Positions 1 through 8,076 of a stretch of 64,000 nt of DNA are shown here, one piece after another. Origin of the DNA: 2-02-FULL-66-14 sp037443705 (GTDB lineage: Bacteria; Pseudomonadota; Gammaproteobacteria; Burkholderiales; SG8-39); the NCBI GenBank assembly GCA_037443705.1, contig JBBINV010000008.1, forward strand, positions 1-64,000, in the 5' to 3' direction. Position numbers and translations under genes: made by a program. The notes below the pieces were generated by a model. That model had not been told where the DNA came from. It saw nothing but the letters and a program-made list of their open reading frames with translations, and did not search any database. Every line of letters begins with the position of its first letter. The first letter of the stretch is position 1.

Positions 1-2
1 CG

Positions 3-473
3 GCGGTCCAGTTCCGCGAGCCCGGGTACGTCGGCACCGTCGAGCGCGCGCTCGCCGACTCGGGGCTGCCGCCGGGGCTGCTCGAGCTCGAGGTGACCGA
101 AAGCGTCCTGATGAGCGGCTTCGAGCACGTGGTTGCGACCCTGGAAGCGCTCGGGAAGCTGGGCGTGCGGATCGCGGTGGACGACTTCGGCACCGGCTAC
201 TCGAGCCTCTCGTACCTCAAACGCCTGCCGGTCGACAAGCTGAAGATCGACCGCTCGTTCGTGACCGAGCTCCCGGACGATTCCGACGGGCGCGCGATCG
301 CGACCGCGATCGTGGGGCTCGCGCACGGCCTCGGCATGCGCGCCATCGCCGAAGGGGTGGAGAACGAGCGCCAGGCCGAATTCCTGCGCGCCTGCGGCTG
401 CGAGGAGGCGCAGGGCTACCTCTACGCCCCGCCGCTCGCGGCGGCGGAGCTCGAGGCGCGCTACTTGAAATAG
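3..473 (+). CDS. EAL-domain c-di-GMP phosphodiesterase, C-terminal part (5' end outside window)
   Basis: The reading frame is open from the first base of the window, so only the last ~156 residues are seen. They carry EAL-domain landmarks: ELEVTES, VDDFGTGYSSLSYLK with the metal-binding Asp pair, KIDRSFV, and AIAEGVEN near the end, finishing with the usual QGYLYAPPL. EAL proteins hydrolyse cyclic di-GMP to pGpG. The catalytic residues visible are intact, so an active enzyme is plausible, but the N-terminal half, where GGDEF or sensory domains usually sit, cannot be judged. It is one of several c-di-GMP genes in the window. Confidence 0.93.
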   Translation, partial: AVQFREPGYVGTVERALADSGLPPGLLELEVTESVLMSGFEHVVATLEALGKLGVRIAVDDFGTGYSSLSYLKRLPVDKLKIDRSFVTELPDDSDGRAIATAIVGLAHGLGMRAIAEGVENERQAEFLRACGCEEAQGYLYAPPLAAAELEARYLK

Positions 474-490
474 CGCGACGTGGTATTCTT

Positions 491-510
491 CCAACTGGTT
501 GTCTAGTTGG
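491..510. promoter_or_regulatory. Inverted repeat, likely autoregulatory operator of the phd/vapC pair
   Basis: CCAACT and AGTTGG form a perfect 6-bp inverted repeat with an 8-nt spacer. Its right arm runs into the ribosome binding site GGAGG (509-513) of the antitoxin gene. Phd/YefM antitoxins repress their own operon through such palindromes. The placement is seen; the operator role is inferred. Confidence 0.5.
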
Positions 511-518
511 AGGCGGCC

Positions 519-776
519 ATGGGTGTGGTGGTAGGGGCGTTCGAAGCAAAGACGAAGCTGGCGGAACTGCTCGACAAGGTCGAGGAAGGCGAGATCGTCA
601 CGATTACGCGCCACGGCAAGGCCGTAGCCCGCCTGATGCCGATCGTTGCAGGTGACCGGGAAGCCCGACTGCAGGAGGTCATCGACGAAATCATCCGCAC
701 GCGCAAAGGCAAGGACCGCGGCGCGAAGCCCGGCTCGACCATTCCGGAGCTGATCAGGTCGGGGCGCCGCTACTGA
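519..776 (+). CDS. Phd/YefM-family antitoxin
   Basis: An 85-residue protein with the Phd N-terminal signature GAFEAKTKLAELLDKVEEGE followed by VTITRHGKAVARL. The family binds DNA through its N-terminal half and neutralises a toxin through its C-terminal tail. ATG 519 is chosen over an in-frame TTG 12 nt upstream because GGAGG lies 5 nt before the ATG and the homologous region begins just after it. The stop overlaps the ATG of the PIN-domain gene by one base, as in coupled antitoxin-toxin operons. Confidence 0.9.
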   Translation: MGVVVGAFEAKTKLAELLDKVEEGEIVTITRHGKAVARLMPIVAGDREARLQEVIDEIIRTRKGKDRGAKPGSTIPELIRSGRRY

Positions 777-1225
777 TGGCGTTTGTCCTCGACTGCTCGG
801 TGACGCTGCCGTGGTTTCTCGAGGATGAACGGACTTCGTTTACCGACGGTCTGTTGTTCGCGGCGAAGCGGACCGAGTACTGGGTTCCTCCCCTCTGGTG
901 CCTGGAATTCGCAAATGCGCTGCTTTCGGCCCAGCGAAAGCGAAGGATCGAGCGCGCGCGCCGACTGGAGGCGCTCGACCAGGTCCTGCGCCTTCTCATT
1001 CAGGTAGACGCGGAACCGCCGGATCTGACGGTTGTCAGCAATCTCGCGGAGAAGCACGGCTTGACCGTGTACGACGCGGCTTACCTCGAGCTCGCGATCC
1101 GGCGCGGCTTCGGCGTGGTGACGCTGGACCGCGAGCTGGCGCAAGCCTGCGCCGCGGAGGGCGTTATGGTTCAGGCGCCGGGCGGGGCGGGCGCGGCGCA
1201 AAAGCGCCAGCGATACAATGTGTAG
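776..1225 (+). CDS. PIN-domain toxin (VapC-like)
   Basis: A 149-residue PIN-domain protein. The acidic residues expected for the Mg-dependent RNase site are visible: VLDCS near the N-terminus, WCLEFANAL, TVYDAAYLELA and VTLDRELA. PIN toxins cleave tRNA or other structured RNA. The gene shares one base with the stop of the Phd-type antitoxin (TGATG), so the pair is translationally coupled. Pairing of Phd antitoxins with PIN toxins is common. Confidence 0.9.
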   Translation: MAFVLDCSVTLPWFLEDERTSFTDGLLFAAKRTEYWVPPLWCLEFANALLSAQRKRRIERARRLEALDQVLRLLIQVDAEPPDLTVVSNLAEKHGLTVYDAAYLELAIRRGFGVVTLDRELAQACAAEGVMVQAPGGAGAAQKRQRYNV

Positions 1226-1254
1226 TGGTGCGAACGTGAACGAGCACTAGATAT

Positions 1255-3228
1255 ATGGCAAAACCGCAGGTCTACGACGCATCCGCGATCCAGGCGCTGA
1301 AGGGGCTGGAGCCCGTGCGGCGCATGCCGGGGATGTACACGCACACGATCCATCCCCTTCACATCGTGCAGGAGGCGATCGACAACGCGGTCGACGAGGC
1401 GCTCGCCGGCTACGGCAGGCGCATCACCGTGAGCGTGCTCAAGGACGGCTCGTATCAGGTCGAGGACGAGGGCCGCGGCGTGCCGGTCGACATGCATCCG
1501 GTGGAGAAGAAGCCCGCGGTGGAGGTCGCCTTCACCATGCTGCACGCGGGCGGCAAGTTCTCGCGCTCGGGCGAGGGGGTGTACCACATCGCCGGGGGCC
1601 TGCACGGCGTCGGCGTCGCGGTCTCGAACGCGCTCTCGAGGCGGTGCGAGGTCACCGTGTTTCGCGACGGTTTTCGCCATCAGATCGGGTTCGAAGGGGG
1701 AGAGCTCAGGCAGAAACTGAGGAGCGAAAGGATCCGGGAAAAGCGCACCGGCACCGTGGTGCGGCTGTGGCCCGACCCGAAGTACTTCGACTCGCCGAAC
1801 GTGCCGCTCGCCGAGCTGGAGCACCTGGTCCGGTCGAAGGCCTACTTGCTGCCCGGTCTGGTCACCGCATTGAGGATAGAAGGAAAGGACGAGAAGACCT
1901 GGCGCTACGAGCGCGGGATGCAGCAGTACTTCGAGTTCATGCTGCAGGGCCGGGAGCTCGTCGCCCCGCTTTTCACGGGGGACCGGTTCTTCGACGAAAA
2001 AGCGGCTCAGGCCCATTCCGAGATACAGGCCGGCGAGGGCGCCTCGTGGGCGATCGGCTGGGTTGCCGAGGGCGAGGTATTCGCCGACAGCCACGTGAAC
2101 CTGATCCCGACGCGATCGGGCGGCACGCACGAGGCGGGATTCCGCAACGGCATCTTCGATGCGCTCGCCGCCTTCATGGAGACGCGCGCGCTCACGCCCA
2201 AGGGCGTGAAGCTGATTGCGGAAGACCTCTGGAGCCGCGCCTGCTTCACGCTCTCGGCGCGCATCGTGCGCACCCAGTTCCACGGCCAGACCAAGGAAAA
2301 GCTCACCACGCGGCACGCGAGCAAGCTCCTGGAGCTGTGCGTGCGCGACGCCTTCGAGCTGTGGCTCAACCAGCATGCCGCGGAGGGCGCGAAGATCGTC
2401 GAGCTGGCGATCGAGCAGGCGCTGAGCCGCCTGTCCAGGGGCAAGAAAGTGGAACGAAAGAAATCCAGCGGCATCGCCACGCTGCCCGGCAAGCTCGTCG
2501 ACTGCGCGTCGGATGACACCACGAGGAACGAGCTCTTCATGGTCGAGGGGGATTCCGCGGGCGGCTCGGCCAAGGAGGCGCGCAACAAGGAGACGCAGGC
2601 CGTGCTGCCGTTGCGCGGCAAGGTGCTGAACACGATGTCGAAGGATGCGCGCACGGTCCTTGCCAACAAGGAACTGCAGGCGATCGCCACGGCGATCGGC
2701 GTGGATCCGCACGGGCCCGAGGACAAGCCCGACCTCTCGGGCCTTCGCTACGGCAAGGTCATCATCATGACCGACGCCGACGTGGACGGCGGCCACATCC
2801 AGGCGCTGCTGCTCACGTTTTTCTTCATGCACGCGCCGAAGCTCGTGGAGCTCGGACGCGTGTACGTGGCGCAGCCGCCGCTCTACAAGGTCGAGGTGGC
2901 CGCGCAGGGCAAGGGAAAACCCGCGCGCCGCCTCTACTGCCTGGACGACGACGAGCTGGAAGAAGCGCTCGAGGCGCTCAGGAAGGAGAAAGTGAAGGAG
3001 GGCGGGTGGGAGATCTCGCGCTTCAAGGGCCTCGGCGAGATGAGCCCGGAGCAGCTCTGGGAGACCACCATGAACCCGGACACGCGGCGGCTGATCCGGA
3101 TGTCCTTCGACTCGAAGAACCTGCACAAGGCGAGACAGACCTTCGAGCTGCTCATGGACGCGGGCGAGGCCGAAGGGCGCCGCAACTGGATGCGCGAGCA
3201 CTGGAAGAGCGTGGAGGCCGACGTATGA
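1255..3228 (+). CDS. parE: DNA topoisomerase IV subunit B (ParE)
   Basis: A 657-residue ATPase subunit of topoisomerase IV, which decatenates daughter chromosomes with ParC. It starts with the family-typical YDASAIQALKGLEPVRRMPGMY. The GHKL ATPase region has DNAVDEALAG and GGLHGVGVAVSNALS. The TOPRIM domain has EGDSAGGSA (Glu431) and TDADVDGGH (Asp507 and neighbours), the metal site. The length fits ParE (about 630-660) rather than GyrB (about 800). No strong Shine-Dalgarno precedes the ATG; a TACAAT hexamer at 1214-1219 could be a -10 element. It heads a run with a small gene and parC. Confidence 0.97.
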   Translation: MAKPQVYDASAIQALKGLEPVRRMPGMYTHTIHPLHIVQEAIDNAVDEALAGYGRRITVSVLKDGSYQVEDEGRGVPVDMHPVEKKPAVEVAFTMLHAGGKFSRSGEGVYHIAGGLHGVGVAVSNALSRRCEVTVFRDGFRHQIGFEGGELRQKLRSERIREKRTGTVVRLWPDPKYFDSPNVPLAELEHLVRSKAYLLPGLVTALRIEGKDEKTWRYERGMQQYFEFMLQGRELVAPLFTGDRFFDEKAAQAHSEIQAGEGASWAIGWVAEGEVFADSHVNLIPTRSGGTHEAGFRNGIFDALAAFMETRALTPKGVKLIAEDLWSRACFTLSARIVRTQFHGQTKEKLTTRHASKLLELCVRDAFELWLNQHAAEGAKIVELAIEQALSRLSRGKKVERKKSSGIATLPGKLVDCASDDTTRNELFMVEGDSAGGSAKEARNKETQAVLPLRGKVLNTMSKDARTVLANKELQAIATAIGVDPHGPEDKPDLSGLRYGKVIIMTDADVDGGHIQALLLTFFFMHAPKLVELGRVYVAQPPLYKVEVAAQGKGKPARRLYCLDDDELEEALEALRKEKVKEGGWEISRFKGLGEMSPEQLWETTMNPDTRRLIRMSFDSKNLHKARQTFELLMDAGEAEGRRNWMREHWKSVEADV

Positions 3229-3446
3229 GGCGCAGGAAGCCGAAGCCGTTCTGGGAGCGCGCCTACAAGGGGCAAGCGTACTGGCTCGGAAAGCAAAAGC
3301 TCGGGCGCGTGAGCCTCGCGGGCGAGGGCGTGTACCGGTGGGAGGCGGCGGGACGCGCCGGCGCGGCCGGCGCGCTCGACAAGGCGAAGAAGGCGGTCGA
3401 GGCCGCGGTCGCGATGGCCGACAGACAATTCGATCTGTTCGATTGA
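3225..3446 (+). CDS. 73-residue protein between parE and parC with C-terminal clamp-binding-like motif
   Basis: The ATG overlaps the parE stop (ATGA) and the TGA lies 2 nt before the parC ATG, so the gene is tightly embedded in the topoisomerase IV operon. The product is basic at the N-terminus (MRRRKPKPFWERAYKG), aromatic in the middle, with a likely Ala/Lys helix at 50-66. It ends in RQFDLFD. Residues 68-72, QFDLF, fit the pentapeptide by which many replication and repair proteins bind the beta sliding clamp (consensus QLxLF). I do not recognise a named family. The coding call rests on the overlaps and sensible composition; clamp binding is inferred. Confidence 0.8.
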   Translation: MRRRKPKPFWERAYKGQAYWLGKQKLGRVSLAGEGVYRWEAAGRAGAAGALDKAKKAVEAAVAMADRQFDLFD

Positions 3447-3448
3447 AC

Positions 3449-5716
3449 ATGGACGACACCCGGACCGCAGACCTCTTCGCGCCCGAGAACGGCGACGACG
3501 CCGCGCCGATCGAGCGCCACGCCTCCCAGGCCTACCTCGGCTACGCCGTCTCCACGGTCAAGGCGCGCGCGCTGCCCGAGATCGCGGACGGGCTCAAGCC
3601 GGTGCAGCGACGAATATTGTTCGCGATGCATCAGAACAACATTTCCGGGTTCGCGAAATGCGCGCGCTACGTCGGCGAGGTCCTCGGGAAATACCACCCG
3701 CACGGCGATACCTCGACCTACGAGGCGCTGGTGCACCTCGCGCAGCCGTTCTCGATGCGCTATCCGCTCATCGAGGGCCAGGGCAACTTCGGCTCGCGCG
3801 ACGGCGACGCCGCGGCCGCGTACCGGTACACCGAGGCGAGGCTGTCGAGGTTCGCAGAACTGGTTTTGAGCGAGATCGACGAGGGAACGGTAGATTTCGC
3901 GAAGAACTACGACGGCAAGTTCGAGGAGCCCCTGCTGCTTCCCGCGCGCCTGCCCTTCGGCCTGCTGAACGGCTCGTTCGGCATCCCGGTGGGGTTTTCC
4001 ACGCGCATCCCGCCGCACAACCTGAAGGAAGTCGCGGTGGCCGCCGCGCACGTCATCCGGCACCCGCGCGCGAGCCTCGACGAGGTGCTCGGGCTTGTGC
4101 CCGGACCCGACTTCCCCGGCGGCGGGCAGATCATCTCGGCGCCGGAGGAAATCCGGCAGGCATACGAATCGGGCAGAGGCTCGCTTCTGCTCCGGGCCCG
4201 CTACGAGACCGAAAGCCTCGCGCGCGGCCAGTGGCGCATCGTGGTGACGGAATTGCCGCACGGCGTGTCGTGCCGCCAGGTGATGCAGGAGATAGAGGCG
4301 CTCGTAGACCCCAAGGCCGACAAGCGCCTGCGCCAGTTCATCCTCGACCAGGTCGAGGCGGTGCGCGACGAATCCGACCGCAAGTCCAGGCTCCGGCTGG
4401 TGATCGAGCCGCGCTCCTCGCGCCAGTCGCCCGAGGAGACGATGAAGGCGCTCCTCGTGCACACGAGCCTCGAGACGCGCGTCTCGGTGAACCTCACCTG
4501 GCTCGGCCTGGACGGCCTGCCCGAGACCAAGGACCTCGTCTCGATCCTGCGCGAATGGGGCGAGTGGCGCGTCGCCACGGTGCGCCGGCGCACCGCGCAC
4601 CGCCTCGCGAACTGCGAGGAGCGGCTGCACATCGTGATGGGCCGCCTGATGGCCTTCGTGAAGATAGACGCGATCATCAGGTTGATCCGCTCCTGCGAGG
4701 ATCAGGCGCAAGCAAGACGTGAATTGAAGGAAACGTTCAAATTCTCGGAGCGCCAGGCCGAGGACATCGTCAACCTGCGCCTCGGGCAGCTCACGCGGCT
4801 GGACGGGGTGAAGCTGAACGAGGAACGCAAGAGCCTCGAAGCCGAAAGAAAGGGCCTGAAGGAGATCCTCGGCGACGAGAAGGTCCTCAAGAAGCTCGTC
4901 GTAGCCGAGCTGCTCGAGGACTCGAAGCGGTACGGCGATGCGCGCCGCACGCTCATCCGGCCCGCCGAGCGCGCCGCGGTGGAGCGCACCGTGATCGAGG
5001 AGCCGGTCACCGTGATTCTCTCGCGCAAGGGCTGGGTGCGCGCGCGAAGCGGCCACGGCATCGACATGGACACGGTGTCGTTCAAGGACGGCGACGCCCG
5101 GTATCTCGAGCTCGAGTGCAAGACCACCGACAGCCTCGCGGTGCTCGCCGCGGGCGGCAAATGCTTCACGCTCGACGCCGGGGCGCTCCCGTCGGGCCGC
5201 GGCGACGGCGCGCACGTGAACACGCTCGTCAACTCGGGCGCCGACGACATCGTCTGGATCGGAACGGGCGACCCCGCGACGCCGCTCCTCATGGCGAACT
5301 CGGGCGGCAACGGCTTCGTGTGCAGGCTGGGCGATCTCGCGACCAAGACAAGGCAGGGAAAGGACTTCATGACGGTGCCCGAGGGCGCCAGGGCGCTCGC
5401 TCCGGTGAGGATCGGGAGCGAGCCGCTCGCGGCGGCGTTGTCTTCGGATGCGCGGCTGCTCGTGTTCCCGCTCGAGGAGATCCCCGCGCGCCCGAACGGC
5501 GGCGTCGGCGTGCAGCTGATCGCGCTGCCCGAGGGCGAGCGCCTCGCCGGCGTGGCGGTGACCGAGGGAAAGGTACTGGAGGTCTCGGGAATGAAAAGAA
5601 AGAGCCGGACGACGGTGTCTCTCGACGCGAAGGCCCTCGCCGGGCACTTGGGCAAGCGCGCGCAGCGCGGCAGGGTCTGCGACGTCGGCTTCCGGCCCGA
5701 CCGGCTGGGCCGCTGA
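3449..5716 (+). CDS. parC: DNA topoisomerase IV subunit A (ParC)
   Basis: A 755-residue DNA-cleaving subunit of topoisomerase IV. Hallmarks are SQAYLGYAVSTVKARALPEIADGLKPVQRRIL, the winged-helix region with KYHPHGDTSTYEALV, and the catalytic Tyr127 in RYTEARL. The C-terminal beta-pinwheel region contains shortened blades. ATG 3449 is chosen because it gives the normal ParC N-terminus; the frame is open further upstream over the small gene, but that extension has no family similarity. It lies 2 nt after the 73-residue gene and 3 nt before a diguanylate cyclase, implying one transcript. Confidence 0.97.
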   Translation: MDDTRTADLFAPENGDDAAPIERHASQAYLGYAVSTVKARALPEIADGLKPVQRRILFAMHQNNISGFAKCARYVGEVLGKYHPHGDTSTYEALVHLAQPFSMRYPLIEGQGNFGSRDGDAAAAYRYTEARLSRFAELVLSEIDEGTVDFAKNYDGKFEEPLLLPARLPFGLLNGSFGIPVGFSTRIPPHNLKEVAVAAAHVIRHPRASLDEVLGLVPGPDFPGGGQIISAPEEIRQAYESGRGSLLLRARYETESLARGQWRIVVTELPHGVSCRQVMQEIEALVDPKADKRLRQFILDQVEAVRDESDRKSRLRLVIEPRSSRQSPEETMKALLVHTSLETRVSVNLTWLGLDGLPETKDLVSILREWGEWRVATVRRRTAHRLANCEERLHIVMGRLMAFVKIDAIIRLIRSCEDQAQARRELKETFKFSERQAEDIVNLRLGQLTRLDGVKLNEERKSLEAERKGLKEILGDEKVLKKLVVAELLEDSKRYGDARRTLIRPAERAAVERTVIEEPVTVILSRKGWVRARSGHGIDMDTVSFKDGDARYLELECKTTDSLAVLAAGGKCFTLDAGALPSGRGDGAHVNTLVNSGADDIVWIGTGDPATPLLMANSGGNGFVCRLGDLATKTRQGKDFMTVPEGARALAPVRIGSEPLAAALSSDARLLVFPLEEIPARPNGGVGVQLIALPEGERLAGVAVTEGKVLEVSGMKRKSRTTVSLDAKALAGHLGKRAQRGRVCDVGFRPDRLGR

Positions 5717-5719
5717 CGC

Positions 5720-6970
5720 ATGGCCGTCTTGGCCTTCAAGCCGACCGCGGCGCTCCAGCCGGTGATCGCGCCGGCCGCGATCCTGCTCGGGGCGGCGCTC
5801 GCGCTCGCAGTGGGGCCGGAGCTGCCGCCTTCGCTCGAAGGCCTCAAGGTGCTCGGGCCCTATCTCGTGCTCGGGCTCGCGTGCGCGGTCGCGTACGGGT
5901 TCAATCGCGGCCGCGCATTCATCGCCGCGGCCTCGCTCCTGGCCGCCTACACCGGCTGGCACGTCTCGGAGGCGTACCTCGGCGGCGGGTTCGCGGCGCG
6001 CGCGGTCTACACCGGCGCCGCGGTGCTCGTGCCGTTCAACGTGCTGCTCGCGCTCGCGTTTCCCGAGCGCGGCGTCTCGCACCACCGCGACTATCGCTGG
6101 CTCCTCGGCGTCGCGCTCGAGATCCTGGTGGTCGCCTGGATCGCGGGCGCGGGCAAGACCGAGTTTTCCGGCATGGTCTGGCTCACGGTGCTCGATCACT
6201 GGCTGCTGCGCGGTCCGCCCACGCCCTGGCTCGCGCGGATCCTGTTCGCGGCCGCGATCGGCGCCGCGATCTGGCGCGCCTGGCCGCGGCACGCGCCGCT
6301 CGACATCGGGATCGGCGCGGCGCTCGCGGCGCTGTTCATCGCCTGCGAGTGGAGCCGCTCGCCCGGCGTGTTCGTCACCTTCGTGATTACCGCCGGGATC
6401 GTGCTGCTCGTCGCGGTGCTGCAGGAATCCCACCGGCTCGCATTCCGCGACGAGCTCACGGCGCTTCCGGCGCGGCGCGCGCTGATCGAGGCGCTCGCGG
6501 GACTGGGGCCGCACTACGTGCTCGCGATGGTCGACGTCGACCACTTCAAGAAGTTCAACGACACCCATGGCCACGACATCGGCGACCAGGTGCTGCGCCT
6601 GGTGGCGGCGCGGCTCGCCGAGACGGGCGGCGGCGCGCGCGCCTACCGCTACGGGGGCGAGGAGTTCACGGTGCTCTTTCCGGATGCCACGCTCGCGCAG
6701 GCGCTCGGGCACCTGGAGGAAACGCGCCGCGGCATCGAGCGCTACCGGATGGCGGTGCGCGGCCCCGGCCGCCCGAGGGACGCCGAGGAGGGCACGAAGC
6801 ACCGCGGCCAGGCGCGCGGCGGCGATGCGCCCGAGAAGCTGCTTTCGGTCACGGTCTCGATCGGCGTCGCGGCGGCCGACCGCAGGAGCGCCCCCGAGCG
6901 CATCCTCAAGCTCGCCGACGAGGCGCTCTACCGGGCCAAGCGCGCCGGCCGCAACCGCGTAAGCCGCTAG
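5720..6970 (+). CDS. Membrane-anchored diguanylate cyclase (GGDEF)
   Basis: A 416-residue protein whose first ~240 residues are hydrophobic, with several membrane segments, followed by a GGDEF domain. The active-site motif is RYGGEEF, preceded by MVDVDHFKKFNDTHGHDIGDQ, so the catalytic set for making c-di-GMP from two GTP looks complete. The RxxD inhibitory site normally five residues before the motif is absent, so product inhibition may be lacking. An unusual charged insert (RGPGRPRDAEEGTKHRGQ region) precedes the last strand. It begins 3 nt after parC; its TAG overlaps the stop of the convergent Nudix gene at 6967-6970. Confidence 0.92.
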   Translation: MAVLAFKPTAALQPVIAPAAILLGAALALAVGPELPPSLEGLKVLGPYLVLGLACAVAYGFNRGRAFIAAASLLAAYTGWHVSEAYLGGGFAARAVYTGAAVLVPFNVLLALAFPERGVSHHRDYRWLLGVALEILVVAWIAGAGKTEFSGMVWLTVLDHWLLRGPPTPWLARILFAAAIGAAIWRAWPRHAPLDIGIGAALAALFIACEWSRSPGVFVTFVITAGIVLLVAVLQESHRLAFRDELTALPARRALIEALAGLGPHYVLAMVDVDHFKKFNDTHGHDIGDQVLRLVAARLAETGGGARAYRYGGEEFTVLFPDATLAQALGHLEETRRGIERYRMAVRGPGRPRDAEEGTKHRGQARGGDAPEKLLSVTVSIGVAAADRRSAPERILKLADEALYRAKRAGRNRVSR

Positions 6971-7392
6971 TTTCCGGAGATCGTCGTCTTCGCCCAGTCG
7001 AGCACGATCGCAAGGCGCGGCGGCAGCAGCGCCTCGGCTTCGTCGCAGGAGACCCAGCGCCATTCGTCGTGCTCGGGGCGGCCGAGCTCGTCCGAGACCG
7101 GGAGCTCGATCGATTCCTCCTCCGTCTCGGCGAGGAAATAGCGCGCGACCTTGCCGCCCGCGTAGGGCAGGGTTTCCCGGCTCGCCTCGCCGAACGGATA
7201 GTCGAGGTCGGTGAGCCCGGTTTCCTCGGCCACCTCGCGCCGCGCGCATTCGAGCTCGCTCTCGCCCGGCGCGACGAGCGCCTTGGGGAAGTCCCAGCCG
7301 GCGCATGCGCGCAGCACGAGCGGCCGTACGCCCTGCGCGGTGCGCCGGAACACCACCGCGCCCGCCGAGCGCACGAGCGGTTTCGCCTTCAT
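6967..7392 (-). CDS. Nudix hydrolase
   Basis: A 141-residue Nudix protein beginning MKAKPLVRSAGAVVFRR. The Nudix box is present with E-x7-REVAEETGL, the metal-binding helix. The first Gly of the classical GX5E pattern is Ala (ALVAPGE). These enzymes hydrolyse nucleoside diphosphate-X substrates; the substrate is unknown, though the WDFPKALVAPGE context resembles diadenosine-polyphosphate and RNA-cap type members. The start at 7392 is supported by a TACAAT hexamer 7 nt away on the same strand. It is transcribed divergently from the MESH1-like gene, and both enzymes act on phosphorylated nucleotides. Confidence 0.9.
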   Translation of the reverse strand: MKAKPLVRSAGAVVFRRTAQGVRPLVLRACAGWDFPKALVAPGESELECARREVAEETGLTDLDYPFGEASRETLPYAGGKVARYFLAETEEESIELPVSDELGRPEHDEWRWVSCDEAEALLPPRLAIVLDWAKTTISGN

Positions 7393-7396
7393 CGGT

Positions 7397-7424
7397 CCGA
7401 TTGTAGCCGCGCGGCTACAATCGG
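7397..7424. promoter_or_regulatory. 28-bp perfect palindrome forming a symmetrical divergent promoter
   Basis: CCGATTGTAGCCGC is followed directly by its exact reverse complement, centred between 7410 and 7411. Each arm holds a TACAAT -10-like hexamer pointing outward: 7416-7421 on the plus strand, 6 nt before the MESH1-like ATG, and complement of 7400-7405 on the minus strand, 7 nt before the Nudix ATG. The two start codons are only 35 bp apart. Both transcripts would therefore begin at or near the start codon. The palindrome may also be an operator. Confidence 0.65.
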
Positions 7425-7427
7425 CCG

Positions 7428-7973
7428 ATGGCACGAAGCGCGCGCGACCGGATGGCCCTGTTCCTGGAGGTGCTCGCCTTCTCGGCGCACAAGCATCGCG
7501 CGCAGCGCCGCAAGGACCGCCACGCCTCGGCCTACATCAACCACCCGATCGCGCTCGCGCGGGTGCTGCACAACGAGGGCCGCGTCACCGATCCGGTGAC
7601 GCTCGCCGCCGCGATCCTGCACGACACGATCGAGGACACCAGGACGCGCCGCGCGGAGCTTGCGCGCGCCTTCGGACGCGCCATCGCCTCGGTCGTCTGG
7701 GAGGTGACCGACAACAAGCGCCTGGCGAAGCGCACGCGCAAGCGCCTGCAGATCGAGCATGCGCCGCATCTGTCCGCGCGCGCCAAGCTCGTCAAGCTCG
7801 CCGACAAGATCTGCAACCTGCGCGACATCCGGCGCGCGCCGCCGGTCGGCTGGTCGCGCCGCCGCAAGCGCGAGTACTACGAGTGGGCAAAGCGCGTGGT
7901 CGACGGGCTTCGCGGCGTGCATCCGGGGCTCGAGCGCGCCTTCGACCGGGAGTACCGGCGAAGACCGCGATAG
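7428..7973 (+). CDS. HD-domain phosphohydrolase, MESH1-like (p)ppGpp hydrolase
   Basis: A 181-residue stand-alone HD protein. The order HKHRAQRRKD, AYINHPIALARVL, AILHDTIEDT, KLVKLADKICNLRDI and REYYEWAKRVVDGL matches MESH1 / RelA-SpoT hydrolase domains; the metal-binding His-Asp pair is in ILHDT and a further Asp in KLADK. MESH1 proteins hydrolyse ppGpp in vitro, and the animal enzyme also dephosphorylates NADPH. There is no synthetase domain, so it can only degrade. The ATG sits 6 nt after a TACAAT hexamer with no Shine-Dalgarno, suggesting a leaderless message. Confidence 0.9.
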   Translation: MARSARDRMALFLEVLAFSAHKHRAQRRKDRHASAYINHPIALARVLHNEGRVTDPVTLAAAILHDTIEDTRTRRAELARAFGRAIASVVWEVTDNKRLAKRTRKRLQIEHAPHLSARAKLVKLADKICNLRDIRRAPPVGWSRRRKREYYEWAKRVVDGLRGVHPGLERAFDREYRRRPR

Positions 7974-8076
7974 GACGTGCCGTAGCCTCGGGATCCCGCC
8001 CAGCGGCCTCACCAGGGGCCGGATCGGCTTGCGCCGCCGCTGGCCTAGAATCTGCGGCGGGAGGCACGGATCATTC

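Noticed and set aside
1171..3459. 762-codon minus-strand frame antisense to parE
   Set aside because: Same codon-bias artefact; the composition is unnatural and it overlaps an unambiguous parE.
3263..7306. Very long minus-strand open frame (1347 codons) antisense to parC and the diguanylate cyclase
   Set aside because: In GC-rich DNA the antisense frame of real genes lacks stops. The translation is Arg/His/Ala-rich with no domain, and the plus-strand genes are certain.
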